Of a stretch of 64,000 bases of DNA, positions 7,641 through 16,203 are shown piece after piece (positions within the stretch are counted from its first letter, which is position 1; each line of letters opens with the position of its first letter). Location of the stretch: assembly GCF_902497995.1 (NCBI RefSeq), contig NZ_CABVII010000022.1, positions 1 to 64,000 on the forward strand, given 5' to 3'. Source of the DNA: Pseudomonas fluorescens (GTDB taxonomy: Bacteria; Pseudomonadota; Gammaproteobacteria; Pseudomonadales; Pseudomonadaceae). Below the pieces are notes generated by a model. The model searched no databases. It had not been told where the DNA came from and saw only the letters and a program-made list of their open reading frames with translations. The position numbers were made by a program, and so were the translations under genes.

Positions 7641-8564
7641 ATGAAAAAACCACTCCTGACCTTGCTCTTCGCCACCCTCTTCGCGCCCTTGGCACTGGCC
7701 GATGTCCGCATCGGCGTCAGCATCGCCCAGGTGGACGATGTGTTCCTGGCGCAGATGCGCGACTACATGGCCGCCCACGCCAAGGAACTGCCGGGCGTAA
7801 CCCTGCAGTTCGAAGACGCCCAGGGCGATGTGGTACGCCAGCTCAACCAGGTGCAGAACTTCACCGCCCAGAGCATGGACGCGATCATCGTCAACCCGGT
7901 GGACACCGCCGCCACGCAAAAGATCACCGTTGAGGCGCAGAAGGCCAGCGTCCCCCTGGTCTATGTCAACCGCCGCCCCGACCAGGCCGAATTGCCGCCT
8001 GGCATCGGCTATGTGGGTTCGGACGAGATCAAGGCCGGCGAGATGCAAATGCGCTACCTGGCGGAAAAAATGGGCGGTAAAGGCAATCTGGCGATCATGC
8101 TCGGCCTGCTTTCCAACAACGCCACCCTCAACCGCACCCGGGGCGTGAAGGAAGTGCTTAAAAGCTATCCGGACATCCACGTGGTTGAAGAACAGAGCGC
8201 CGACTGGCAGCGCAGCAAGGCCATGGACCTGATGAACAACTGGATTCTGTCGGGCAAGAAAATCGATGCAGTGGCCGCCAACGCCGATGAAATGGCGATC
8301 GGCGCGGCGATGGCCATCAACCAGGCTGGCATGCGCTCAGGCAAGGACATCCTGGTCGGTGGCAGCGATGGCGGTCCCGCCGGCCTGGACGCGATCAAGA
8401 AAGATCAACTGCTGGTAACCGTCTACCAGGACAACAAAGGCCAGGCCATCGGGTCCATTGACCTGGCACTGAAGATGATCAGGAAAGAACTCTATACCGC
8501 AGAGTTGACCATTCCCTATCAGCTGATTACCAAGGCCAACTATCAGGACTTTGTTAACCCTTGA
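7641..8564 (+). CDS. Sugar-type ABC transporter periplasmic binding protein (rhizopine/inositol-like)
   Basis: A 307-residue protein with a clear Sec signal peptide (MKKPLLTLLFATLFAPLALA) and a type I periplasmic-binding fold: DVRIGVSIAQVDDVFLAQM, VNPVDTAATQKIT, ANADEMAIGAA, GGSDGGPAGLDAI. It resembles the ribose/rhizopine/myo-inositol group. The ATG at 7641 was chosen over an upstream one because the signal peptide starts there. No matching ATPase or permease lies in the window, and a terminator (8633) and gene relics follow directly. It is therefore an orphan: it may use a transporter elsewhere, or its partners were deleted. Confidence 0.87.
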   Translation: MKKPLLTLLFATLFAPLALADVRIGVSIAQVDDVFLAQMRDYMAAHAKELPGVTLQFEDAQGDVVRQLNQVQNFTAQSMDAIIVNPVDTAATQKITVEAQKASVPLVYVNRRPDQAELPPGIGYVGSDEIKAGEMQMRYLAEKMGGKGNLAIMLGLLSNNATLNRTRGVKEVLKSYPDIHVVEEQSADWQRSKAMDLMNNWILSGKKIDAVAANADEMAIGAAMAINQAGMRSGKDILVGGSDGGPAGLDAIKKDQLLVTVYQDNKGQAIGSIDLALKMIRKELYTAELTIPYQLITKANYQDFVNP

Positions 8565-8632
8565 TTGGAGCGGGCTGCACGGTCGACCGGTGAAGGTGGG
8601 CCAGGACCAACAAGCCAACGACACACCCGTGA

Positions 8633-8664
8633 AAAAGCCCGACGCTGGAATGATCGGGTTTTTT
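8633..8664 (+). terminator. Rho-independent terminator after the binding-protein gene
   Basis: A-run, CCCGA, an 11-base loop, TCGGG, then six T. It ends the 5590-8564 operon and could work in both directions. Confidence 0.75.
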
Positions 8665-8711
8665 CCCTCATTGCTCGGTAATGATCGCCATTACCTAGCC
8701 CCGGAATTTTT

Positions 8712-8866
8712 GCCCGACCAAATGAAAGGGGGCACACACACCTGACCATCAAACAGCAGCCTGGCAGTGCGCAGCAGCCCACAGCCAACCAGCGCGCCAT
8801 TGTCTGTTTGCCCCCCTTGGAAGTGCCGCCGCGCATCATCAGACAAGGAATAAGAGTCTGGCTCAT
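8712..8866 (-). pseudogene. Deletion relic of a PrpF-family / 4-oxalomesaconate tautomerase (galD-like) gene
   Basis: The minus strand begins at 8866 with the family start (MSQTLIPCLMMRGGTSKGG) and, after a frame change near 8810, runs straight into the family's C-terminal segment (CGLLRTARLLFDGQVCV). An intact protein is about 360 residues; only about 18 N-terminal and 23 C-terminal residues remain, so nearly the whole middle has been lost by internal deletion. GalD acts in gallate degradation. It cannot be functional. Identification rests on recognising both conserved ends in the correct order. Confidence 0.65.
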
Positions 8867-8892
8867 GCTCAGCCCTCCAGTTGATCGAGGCA

Positions 8893-9058
8893 GCGAGGTC
8901 TTGTACCCGAACGTCGGCACCTCCCATCGCACGAAAGCATCGACCACCGTGTAACTGCCCAACCAGAAATCGTTGGCGTTGTTGGCGGCGCGCTCTGGGA
9001 TATCGGCAACGTCTACCCGGACAAGTGCTACCTGAGCACCACCCAGGGCAAGCGAGCC
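8893..9058 (-). pseudogene. C-terminal remnant of a TonB-dependent outer-membrane receptor
   Basis: An in-frame minus-strand stretch of about 55 residues reads like a siderophore-receptor barrel end (NNANDFWLGSYTVVDAFVRW near its middle). A stop lies just upstream and there is no gene start, and the frame continues into the PrpF relic. The last strands and terminal aromatic residue are missing. It shows that this 0.9-kb gap is a scar of larger lost genes. Confidence 0.5.
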
Positions 9059-9072
9059 TCAGCAAAAACAAC

Positions 9073-9113
9073 AAGACAACACATTGACATATTAAAAGAA
9101 CGAAGCGTATCTT
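9073..9113 (+). promoter_or_regulatory. Sigma-70 promoter block shared with aliA
   Basis: TTGACA (9084-9089), 18-bp spacer, TATCTT (9108-9113). The 23 bases at 9073-9095 match 28472-28494 upstream of aliA at 21 positions, and the -35/-10 spacing is identical. The only mismatches fall in the centre of the CAACAnnTTG dyad. It points toward the ABC-importer operon, but livG starts 400 bp downstream, leaving a long leader. Confidence 0.65.
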
Positions 9114-9511
9114 CGATCTCACTGCAAAGGTCCTTCACATAACCATAAAAACAATCAAACCCTGTGAATACGGCGCCAAAATGAAGCAAACCAAAAAGAG
9201 CACGCCAGCTTTCTGTTCTGCAACTCCAGTAACCATCGGAGTTAATGACAATATGATTGCATTTATCCGTTTTGTCATTCTGCCTGCATTGGCTGATCGT
9301 TGCGCTCTGATCACCGACTGTTTACAAGAGGACGAGGGCCTTTCGCTGGGCAGCCCCGATGCACAAAACATCACTTGCATTCCCTTCCTCTTCCCCCTCC
9401 GCAGGCCCCACCCTCCCTGCGCGCGCATCCAGCGGTAACGGTTAACCCCCAGCCTGATTGGCACTGGGGCTGGTCACATAAGAACAACATCACCAGGCAG
9501 GAAGAAAACCG
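9114..9511 (+). other. Long untranslated leader before the ABC-importer operon
   Basis: This stretch of about 400 bp holds no gene I can support. An 85-codon open frame (9181-9438) shows no recognisable domain. Just before livG there is a small CCCCAG/CTGGGG stem-loop (about 9447-9470) and an AAGAACAA Hfq/Crc-like motif (9480-9487). It may be a regulatory leader or a leftover of the deletions seen at 8712-9058. Confidence 0.45.
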
Positions 9512-10270
9512 ATGAGCAACGTCATTCTCGAAACCCGGGGGCTGACCAAAGAGTTCAATGGCTTCACCGCCGTCGACTCGGTCTCTCTTCAAGTGCAGGA
9601 GGGGCATATCCACGCCCTGATCGGTCCCAATGGTGCCGGCAAGTCTACGGTCTTCAACCTGCTGACCCACTTCCTGCCCGCCACCCGCGGCGATGTGCTC
9701 TATCAAGGGAAGGTCATCGGCAAGCTTGCGCCGAACAGGATTGCCCGCCTGGGGCTGGTGCGCTCTTTCCAGATATCGGCCGTGTTCGGGCAGATGAGCG
9801 TGCTGGAAAACGTGCGCATAGCCTTGCAGCGCGAACTCGGAACCTCCTTTCATTTCTGGAAAGCCGCGGGCTCGCTCGACCACCTCAACCAGTGGGCCAT
9901 GCACCTGCTCGAACAAGTCGACCTGCAGGACTTTGCCCTGCACAAAACCGCCGAATTGCCTTACGGCCGCAAGCGCGCACTGGAGCTGGCCACCACACTG
10001 GCCCTGGAGCCCAAGGTGCTGCTGCTCGACGAACCGACCCAGGGTATGGGCCACGAGGACGTCGACCGCGTGGTAGAGCTCATCCGCAAAGTCGCCGTTG
10101 GCCGCACGGTGCTGATGGTCGAACATAACCTGCGCGTCGTCAGCAGTTTGTGCCATCGCATCACGGTATTGGCGCGCGGCAGCGTGCTGGCTGAAGGTGA
10201 CTACGCCAGCGTTTCGGCCAACCCGCAGGTGCGCGAAGCCTACATGGGCAAGGAGGTCGCGCATGTCTGA
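9512..10270 (+). CDS. Branched-chain-amino-acid-type ABC transporter ATPase (LivG)
   Basis: A 252-residue ATPase of the LivG type. Walker A is GPNGAGKST (near residue 35), the Q-loop segment is VRSFQISAVF, the signature is replaced by the LivG-like LPYGRKRALELA, and Walker B is LLLDEPTQGM. The C-terminal part has the LivG LVEHNL-like MLMVEHNLRVV. It starts after GGCAGGAAG and overlaps the next ATPase gene by eight bases. It powers import of the ligand bound by the protein at 11044. Modest distance from amino-acid LivG and the neighbouring CoA-ligase gene suggest an organic acid substrate. Confidence 0.9.
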   Translation: MSNVILETRGLTKEFNGFTAVDSVSLQVQEGHIHALIGPNGAGKSTVFNLLTHFLPATRGDVLYQGKVIGKLAPNRIARLGLVRSFQISAVFGQMSVLENVRIALQRELGTSFHFWKAAGSLDHLNQWAMHLLEQVDLQDFALHKTAELPYGRKRALELATTLALEPKVLLLDEPTQGMGHEDVDRVVELIRKVAVGRTVLMVEHNLRVVSSLCHRITVLARGSVLAEGDYASVSANPQVREAYMGKEVAHV

Positions 10271-10985
10271 AGTACACAGCCCGGTGCGTGAACAACTGCG
10301 CCTGTCCAACGTGCATGCCTTTTACGGCGAATCCCACATCCTGCACGGTGTCGACATGACCGTGAATCGCGGTGAACTGGTCACACTGCTAGGTCGCAAC
10401 GGTGCCGGTCGCAGCACCATCCTGAAGTCGATCATGGGCATGGTCGGTCGCCGCACCGGCTCAATCTGCATCAACGGCGAAGACACCATAAAGGTGCCCG
10501 CGCACCAGATCGCCCGCCGCGGTGTCGGGTTCTGCCCCGAAGAGCGCGGCATCTTCGCCAGCTTGAACGTCGAAGAGAACCTCATGCTGCCGCCGACCGT
10601 GGCCAGCGGCGGCCTGTCGCTCGACGACATCTACAGCATGTTCCCCAACCTCTACGAGCGCCGCAAAAGCCAGGGCACACGCCTGTCCGGCGGCGAACAG
10701 CAGATGCTGGCGATGGCTCGAATCCTGCGCACCGGCGCCACCCTGCTACTGCTCGACGAGATCACCGAAGGCCTGGCACCCGTCATCGTCGAGCGCCTGG
10801 GCGAGGTCCTGGTCGACCTCAAGCGCCGGGGTATCACCATTGTTCTGGTGGAGCAGAACTTCCGTTTCGCCGCCCCCTTGGCCGACCGTCATTACTTGAT
10901 CGAACACGGCCAGGTTGTCGAACACTTTACCGCCGGGGAACTGGACGGCAAACGCGATCAACTCAACGCCATGCTCGGCGTCTGA
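10263..10985 (+). CDS. Branched-chain-type ABC transporter ATPase (LivF), Arg in Walker A
   Basis: A 240-residue LivF-type ATPase: Walker A GRNGAGRST, signature LSGGEQQML, Walker B LLLDEI, switch His region LVEQNF. The invariant Walker Lys is Arg here (codon CGC, about 10410), a substitution I also recall from other LivF-type proteins of aromatic-acid importers. The start ATG at 10263 overlaps the livG stop, giving tight coupling. It forms the ATPase heterodimer with LivG. Confidence 0.9.
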   Translation: MSEVHSPVREQLRLSNVHAFYGESHILHGVDMTVNRGELVTLLGRNGAGRSTILKSIMGMVGRRTGSICINGEDTIKVPAHQIARRGVGFCPEERGIFASLNVEENLMLPPTVASGGLSLDDIYSMFPNLYERRKSQGTRLSGGEQQMLAMARILRTGATLLLLDEITEGLAPVIVERLGEVLVDLKRRGITIVLVEQNFRFAAPLADRHYLIEHGQVVEHFTAGELDGKRDQLNAMLGV

Positions 10986-11005
10986 CCCTGCTGTATCCGA
11001 CCCCT

Positions 11006-11013
11006 AACAACAA
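11006..11013 (+). promoter_or_regulatory. Hfq/Crc-type AAnAAnAA motif before the importer binding protein
   Basis: AACAACAA lies 30 bases before the ATG at 11044, inside the 58-bp gap of the ABC operon. Confidence 0.4.
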
Positions 11014-11043
11014 TTGGCTCCCTCTCAAGCCGTGGAGACTCGC

Positions 11044-12309
11044 ATGTCAGCAGCTTTCAACTTCAATGCCGCCACTCTGACCAGAACGATCACTGTCAGC
11101 CTGTTCACTGGCCTGCTCGCCAGTACCGCCCAGGCCAGTATCAGCGACAATGAGATTCGCATCGGTTACCTGGACGACATGAGTGGCCCCTACAGCGATC
11201 TGGCCGGCCCCGGCGGACTGGAGGCCATGCGCATGGCCATCGAGGACGTTGGCGGCAAGATCGGCCAGCACAAAATCGAACTGTTCTCTGCCGACCACAA
11301 GAACAATGCCGACCTCGGCGCCAACATCAGCCGCCAGTGGATAGACCAGCGCAATGTCGACCTGATCGCCGGGCTCAACTCCTCTGCGGTGGCTATCGCG
11401 GTCACCCGACTGGTGGAAGAAAAACACCGCTTCGCCATCGTTTCCACCGCCGCCGCTGCCACCCTGACCAACGAATACTGCACGCCCAACCACCTGCATT
11501 ACGTGTACGACACCTATTCGGTGTCCAACGGTGCGGCCAAGGCCATCGTCGCCAGCGGCGGTGACACCTGGTACATGCTCAGCGCCGATTATGCCTTCGG
11601 CCACGCCATGGATGCGCAGGTCTCGAAGGCCGTTGTCGAAAGCGGCGGCACGATCATCGGCAAAGCCAACCACCCGTTCCAGACCACCGATTTTTCCTCC
11701 TACATCCTGCAGGCCCAGGCATCCGGCGCCAAGATCATCGGCCTTGCCAGCGCCGGCTCCGACCTGGTCAATGCCATTTCCACCGCCAAGCAATTCGGCC
11801 TCATGGAATCCGGCCAGACCCTGGCCAGCCTCATGGTGTTCATCACCGACATCAAAGCCATCGGCCTGCCCACCGCCCAAGGCACCCAGTTCGTTTCCGG
11901 TTGGTACTGGGACATGAACGATGAGTCCCGCGCCTGGGCCAACCGCTACTTCGAGCGCACCCAGCGCATGCCGACCATGGTTCAGGCCGGCATGTATTCC
12001 AGCACTTTCCAGTACCTCAAAGCAGTGGAGGCTACCGGCTCCGACGAGCCCCAGGTAGTGCGCGAATACATGATGAAAACGCCGATCAACGACATGTTCA
12101 CCAAGAACGGTCGGGTTCGTGTCGATGGCCGCATGGTGCACGACATGTACCTGGCCCAGGTGAAGACGCCCGAGGAATCGAAGGGTGAGTGGGACCTGTT
12201 CAAGATTCTCGGCACCATTCCCGCAGACGAGGCGTTCCTGCCGCTTTCACAAAGCAAGTGCAAGCTCGTCAACGCCGACCAGAAAGTGGCCGGCGCGTCG
12301 CGCCCGTGA
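11044..12309 (+). CDS. Liv-type ABC transporter periplasmic substrate-binding protein
   Basis: A 421-residue protein with a Sec signal peptide ending in LLASTAQA and the type I binding fold of the Leu/Ile/Val, urea and aromatic-acid group (IRIGYLDDMSGPYSDLAGPGG, DLIAGLNSSAVAIAV, DYAFGHAMDAQVSKAV, TTDFSSYILQAQASGAKI). It lies between the ATPase and permease genes of one operon. Close spacing to acyl-CoA synthetase genes and the promoter block shared with the alicyclic-acid locus suggest a carboxylic acid ligand such as cyclohexanecarboxylate. This is inference, and binding assays would decide. Confidence 0.88.
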   Translation: MSAAFNFNAATLTRTITVSLFTGLLASTAQASISDNEIRIGYLDDMSGPYSDLAGPGGLEAMRMAIEDVGGKIGQHKIELFSADHKNNADLGANISRQWIDQRNVDLIAGLNSSAVAIAVTRLVEEKHRFAIVSTAAAATLTNEYCTPNHLHYVYDTYSVSNGAAKAIVASGGDTWYMLSADYAFGHAMDAQVSKAVVESGGTIIGKANHPFQTTDFSSYILQAQASGAKIIGLASAGSDLVNAISTAKQFGLMESGQTLASLMVFITDIKAIGLPTAQGTQFVSGWYWDMNDESRAWANRYFERTQRMPTMVQAGMYSSTFQYLKAVEATGSDEPQVVREYMMKTPINDMFTKNGRVRVDGRMVHDMYLAQVKTPEESKGEWDLFKILGTIPADEAFLPLSQSKCKLVNADQKVAGASRP

Positions 12310-12330
12310 CCCAGCCCGAGGACACCTGAC

Positions 12331-13218
12331 ATGACCATGATATTCGGGATACCCCTGGCAGCCCTGTTCGGCCAGCTATTGCTGGGCCTGATCAACGGCG
12401 CCTTCTATGCGCTCCTGAGCCTGGGGCTGGCAGTGATCTTCGGCCTGCTGCGGATCATCAATTTCGCCCACGGCGCACAATACATGCTCGGCGCCTTCGC
12501 CACATTGCTGCTGCTCAAGTACCTGAATGTGAACTATTGGGTCGCGCTGTTTCTGGTGCCACTGCTGATTGGCGCCCTGGGCATATTGATCGAGCGCCTG
12601 CTCCTGCGGCGCATCGCGCACCTGGATCATCTCTATGGCCTGCTGCTGACTTTCGGCCTGGCCATGATTATCGAAGGCAGCTTCATCAACCTGTTCGGCG
12701 TGTCCGGCAGCAGCTACCCGATTCCACCAGCACTGCAAGGCGGTTTCAAGCTGGACTTCATGTTCCTGCCGGCCTACCGCGCCTGGGTGCTGGTGGCCGG
12801 ACTGGGGATGTGCCTGATGACCTGGTACGTAATCGAGAAAACGCGCCTGGGCGCCTACCTGCGCGCCGGCACTGAAAAACCTGCACTGATGCAGGCCTTC
12901 GGGGTCAACGTGCCGCTGCTGACCACCCTCACCTACGGCTTCAGTGTGGCGCTGGCCGCCTTTGCCGGCGTCCTGGCGGCGCCGATCTATTCGGTTTCGC
13001 CGACCATGGGTTCCAACCTGTTGATCGTCGTCTTCGCGGTGGTGGTCATCGGCGGCATGGGCTCGATCATGGGCGCCATCCTCACCGGGGTCGCCATGGG
13101 CTTGATCGAAGGCTTGACCAAGGTGTTCTGGCCCGAGTCTTCCGGCACCGTAATCTTCCTGGTGATGATTCTGGTGCTCCTGATGCGCCCCAATGGTCTG
13201 TTCGGTAAGGAGGCTTGA
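12331..13218 (+). CDS. Liv-type ABC transporter permease (LivH)
   Basis: A 295-residue, highly hydrophobic inner-membrane protein with about eight membrane segments. LivH features include INGAFYALLSLGLAVIFG near residue 20, RIINFAHG, and the EAA-like loop region VVVIGGMGSIMGAI. It lies 21 bp after the binding-protein gene and forms the translocation pore with LivM. The end of the gene carries the TAAGGAGG ribosome site used by livM. Confidence 0.9.
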   Translation: MTMIFGIPLAALFGQLLLGLINGAFYALLSLGLAVIFGLLRIINFAHGAQYMLGAFATLLLLKYLNVNYWVALFLVPLLIGALGILIERLLLRRIAHLDHLYGLLLTFGLAMIIEGSFINLFGVSGSSYPIPPALQGGFKLDFMFLPAYRAWVLVAGLGMCLMTWYVIEKTRLGAYLRAGTEKPALMQAFGVNVPLLTTLTYGFSVALAAFAGVLAAPIYSVSPTMGSNLLIVVFAVVVIGGMGSIMGAILTGVAMGLIEGLTKVFWPESSGTVIFLVMILVLLMRPNGLFGKEA

Positions 13219-13222
13219 ATTC

Positions 13223-14206
13223 ATGAATGCCCAATCTCTGCTGGCTATCGCGCAACAGCGCGGGATCCTTGAACAACGTCAACTCAACATGCTGTACATC
13301 ACCCTGATCGCGCTCGGCCTGATCGCACCCTGGATCGCCTACCCGGTGTTCCTGATGAAGCTCCTGTGCTTCGGCCTGTTTGCCTGCTCGTTCAACCTGT
13401 TGCTCGGTTATACCGGCCTGCTGTCTTTCGGTCACGCGGCGTTTCTGGCGGCGGGCGGCTACAGCACGGGCTACCTGTTGAGCCAACATCCGGGCATCGG
13501 CCCGGAACTGGCGATCATCGGCGGCACGGCTGCCGCTGCACTGGTAGGGGCGCTGTTCGGTGCCCTGGCCATTCGGCGTCAGGGTATTTATTTCGCCATG
13601 ATTACCCTGGCCCTCGCGCAGTTGCTGTACTTCCTGTTTCTCAAGGCGCCCTTCACCGGCGGTGAAGACGGTCTGCATGGCTTCAGTCGCGGCAAGCTGC
13701 TGGGCTTCATCGACCTGACGGATAACCACGCCATGTACTACTTCGTGCTGGCCATCACCATGCTTGGCTTCGCACTGGTCAAGCGCGTGGTGTACTCGCC
13801 CTTCGGCCAGATTCTTCAGGCCATCCGCGAAAACGAAGACCGCGCCACTTCGCTGGGCTACAACGTCTCGCGGTACAAGTGGCTGGCCTTTGTCATTTCA
13901 TCCGGTGTCGCGGGCCTGGCCGGCTCTACCAAGGCCGTGGTGTTTCAGTTGGCAACGCTGTCGGACGCACACTGGCACATGTCCGGCGAGGTGGTGCTCA
14001 TGACCTTGCTCGGCGGTGTCGGCCCCCTCCTCGGCCCATTTGTCGGCGCCGGCATCGTGGTCTCGCTGCAACACCTGTTGGCGCAATCTCCGCTGGGCAC
14101 CTGGGGGACGCCGATCCTCGGCTGCATTTTCGTGCTCTGTGTTCTCTGTTTTCGTTCCGGCGTCGTCGGCTCGATCAAGCTGCTTGTGAAGAAGAATTTC
14201 AAGTGA
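13223..14206 (+). CDS. Liv-type ABC transporter permease (LivM)
   Basis: A 327-residue membrane protein of the LivM type (LLLGYTGLLSFGHAAFLAAG, AIRRQGIYFAMITLALAQLL, QAIRENEDRATSLGYNV, VLMTLLGGVGPLLGPFVGAG). The ATG at 13223 (MNAQSLLAIAQQ) was chosen because a perfect AAGGAGG precedes it by nine bases; an earlier in-frame start would lie inside livH. Together with LivH, LivG, LivF and the binding protein it makes a complete five-part importer. Confidence 0.9.
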   Translation: MNAQSLLAIAQQRGILEQRQLNMLYITLIALGLIAPWIAYPVFLMKLLCFGLFACSFNLLLGYTGLLSFGHAAFLAAGGYSTGYLLSQHPGIGPELAIIGGTAAAALVGALFGALAIRRQGIYFAMITLALAQLLYFLFLKAPFTGGEDGLHGFSRGKLLGFIDLTDNHAMYYFVLAITMLGFALVKRVVYSPFGQILQAIRENEDRATSLGYNVSRYKWLAFVISSGVAGLAGSTKAVVFQLATLSDAHWHMSGEVVLMTLLGGVGPLLGPFVGAGIVVSLQHLLAQSPLGTWGTPILGCIFVLCVLCFRSGVVGSIKLLVKKNFK

Positions 14207-14236
14207 CTCATATTGATAAGCGATAAGGACATGACC

Positions 14237-16189
14237 ATGAACAACTCCGCCGTCTGGACACCATCCGCCGACTATATCCGAAGCACCCGCCTGCATCAGT
14301 GGATGCAACAATTGGGCGAGCGCGACTATGACGCCTTCCTCGAGCGCTCCACCAACGATCCCCAGTGGTTCGCCAGCGCCCTGGAAAAAGCCCTCGGCGT
14401 CGTCTGGGACCAGCCTTGCCAGACGCCGCTCAACGCCGCTGGCGGCATCCAGCATCCGCGCTGGTACGAGGGCGGCCAACTCAACATTGTGCGCACGGCG
14501 CTGGAGCGCTGGGCTGCCGACCCGCTGCAAGCGCAGAACAACGCGCTGATCTGGGAAAGCGAAGATGGCCAGAGCCTTGAAGTGAGCTATGGCGAACTGG
14601 CGCGCCGGGTCAACAACGTTGCCCAAGGCCTGAGCGAACTGGGCGTGGTCAGCGGCGACCGTGTCGCCATCTACATGCCGATGCTGATTGAAACCGTGGT
14701 CGCTCTGTTGGCCGTGGTCAAGCTAGGCGCCATCTTCACCCCCGCCTTTTCAGGCTATGGCGCCGAAGCCCTGGCCACCCGCATCGACGCCTGCGGTGCC
14801 AAGCTGCTGATCACCGCCGATGGCTTCATGCGGCGCGGCAAAGTGATCGCCATGAAAGAAGAAGCCGACAAGGCCGCCGATCTGTGCCCGTCACTGGACA
14901 AGGTCGTCGTGGTGCGCCGCCTGGGGCGTGAAATCCCCTGGCACCCAACCCGCGACCTGGACTTTGCCGCGCTGCAAGCCTGCGACGGCAGTCAGTGCAC
15001 GACAGTGGTCGTGGACAGCCAGGCGCCGATGATGATCATCTACACCTCGGGCACCACCGGCAAACCCAAGGGCGCGGTCCACACCCATGGCGGCTTCCCG
15101 CTCAAGGCGGCGCTGGATGTCGGCTTGTGCATGGACGTCGGGCAGAACGACCGCCTGTTCTGGATCACCGATATGGGCTGGCTGACCGGCCCGGTGGTGG
15201 TCTTCGGCAGTCTGATCAACGGCGCCTGTGCCGTCATCTATGAAGGCTCGCCGGATTACCCGCAAGCGGACCGGGTGTGGAAGCTGGGCGCGCGCCATCG
15301 TGCCACCCACATCGGCGTATCGCCGACCCTTGTGCGCTCACTGATGCAACATGGCGATGCCATTGCCCGGGGCCATGACCTGAGCGCCCTGCGCACTTTC
15401 ACCTCGACCGGCGAACCGTGGAACCCGGAGCCCTGGTTGTGGCTGTTCAATACCGTCGGCCAGGGTCACTACCCCATCATCAACTATGCGGGCGGCACCG
15501 AGATCGGTGGCGGCATCCTGACCAACGTACTGATCAAGCCCATTGCCCCGGTGACCTTCAACAGTCGCATGCCGGGCATGGCGGCAGACGTCTGCGACAC
15601 CGAGGGTCAGCCGGTGCGCCAGACGCTGGGCGAGCTGGTTCTGCGACAGCCGTGGATCGGCATGACCCAAAGTTTCTGGCAGGAACCGCAGCGCTATGAA
15701 CATTCGTACTTCAACCGTTTCCCGCAGACCTGGGTGCACGGTGACTGGGCGATCATCGATGGCGAAGGCTTCTGGACCATTACCGGGCGCTCTGACGACA
15801 CCTTGAATGTAGCCGGCAAGCGTATCGGCCCGGCCGAGATGGAGTCGATCCTGGTCAGCCACCCCCAGGTGCTGGAAGCCGGCGCCATAGGTATTCCCGA
15901 TGACATCAAGGGCGAGACACCGGTGTGTTTCGTGGTGCTGCATCCAGGCACCGAAGCGACCACTGTGCTGGAGCTGGAACTGCTCGGCATGATCGACACC
16001 CGGCTGGGCAAGGCCATGCGCCCCAAATGCCTGCACTACGTCAGCGAGCTGCCCAAGACTCGCAACGGCAAGGTCATGCGCCGGGTGATTCGCGCCGCTT
16101 ACCTGGGGCTGGACGCCGGCGACCTGACGTCGATGGAAAACCTCGCCGCCCTTGGCACCGTCAGTCGCTGCCGCCTGCAACCGGCCTGA
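14237..16189 (+). CDS. AMP-forming acyl-CoA synthetase (acetyl/acetoacetyl-CoA synthetase-like)
   Basis: A 650-residue ANL-superfamily ligase with the ACS N-terminal cap, the P-loop YTSGTTGKPKG near residue 275, the adenylate motif YAGGTEIGGG, DDTLNVAGKRIGPAE at the hinge, and the catalytic-Lys region KTRNGKVMRR. Length and architecture fit acetyl- or acetoacetyl-CoA synthetases rather than the shorter benzoate ligases. The start at 14237 is favoured by an AAGGA seven bases upstream. It lies directly after the importer genes and before a 3-hydroxybutyrate-dehydrogenase-like SDR, so it probably activates the imported acid or a keto product of it. The substrate is not certain. Confidence 0.85.
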   Translation: MNNSAVWTPSADYIRSTRLHQWMQQLGERDYDAFLERSTNDPQWFASALEKALGVVWDQPCQTPLNAAGGIQHPRWYEGGQLNIVRTALERWAADPLQAQNNALIWESEDGQSLEVSYGELARRVNNVAQGLSELGVVSGDRVAIYMPMLIETVVALLAVVKLGAIFTPAFSGYGAEALATRIDACGAKLLITADGFMRRGKVIAMKEEADKAADLCPSLDKVVVVRRLGREIPWHPTRDLDFAALQACDGSQCTTVVVDSQAPMMIIYTSGTTGKPKGAVHTHGGFPLKAALDVGLCMDVGQNDRLFWITDMGWLTGPVVVFGSLINGACAVIYEGSPDYPQADRVWKLGARHRATHIGVSPTLVRSLMQHGDAIARGHDLSALRTFTSTGEPWNPEPWLWLFNTVGQGHYPIINYAGGTEIGGGILTNVLIKPIAPVTFNSRMPGMAADVCDTEGQPVRQTLGELVLRQPWIGMTQSFWQEPQRYEHSYFNRFPQTWVHGDWAIIDGEGFWTITGRSDDTLNVAGKRIGPAEMESILVSHPQVLEAGAIGIPDDIKGETPVCFVVLHPGTEATTVLELELLGMIDTRLGKAMRPKCLHYVSELPKTRNGKVMRRVIRAAYLGLDAGDLTSMENLAALGTVSRCRLQPA

Positions 16190-16203
16190 ACAGGAGTGCC
16201 GAC

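Noticed and set aside
9181..9438. 85-codon plus-strand ORF in the importer leader
   Set aside because: No ribosome site or domain, unusual residue mix; more likely untranslated leader or decayed DNA.
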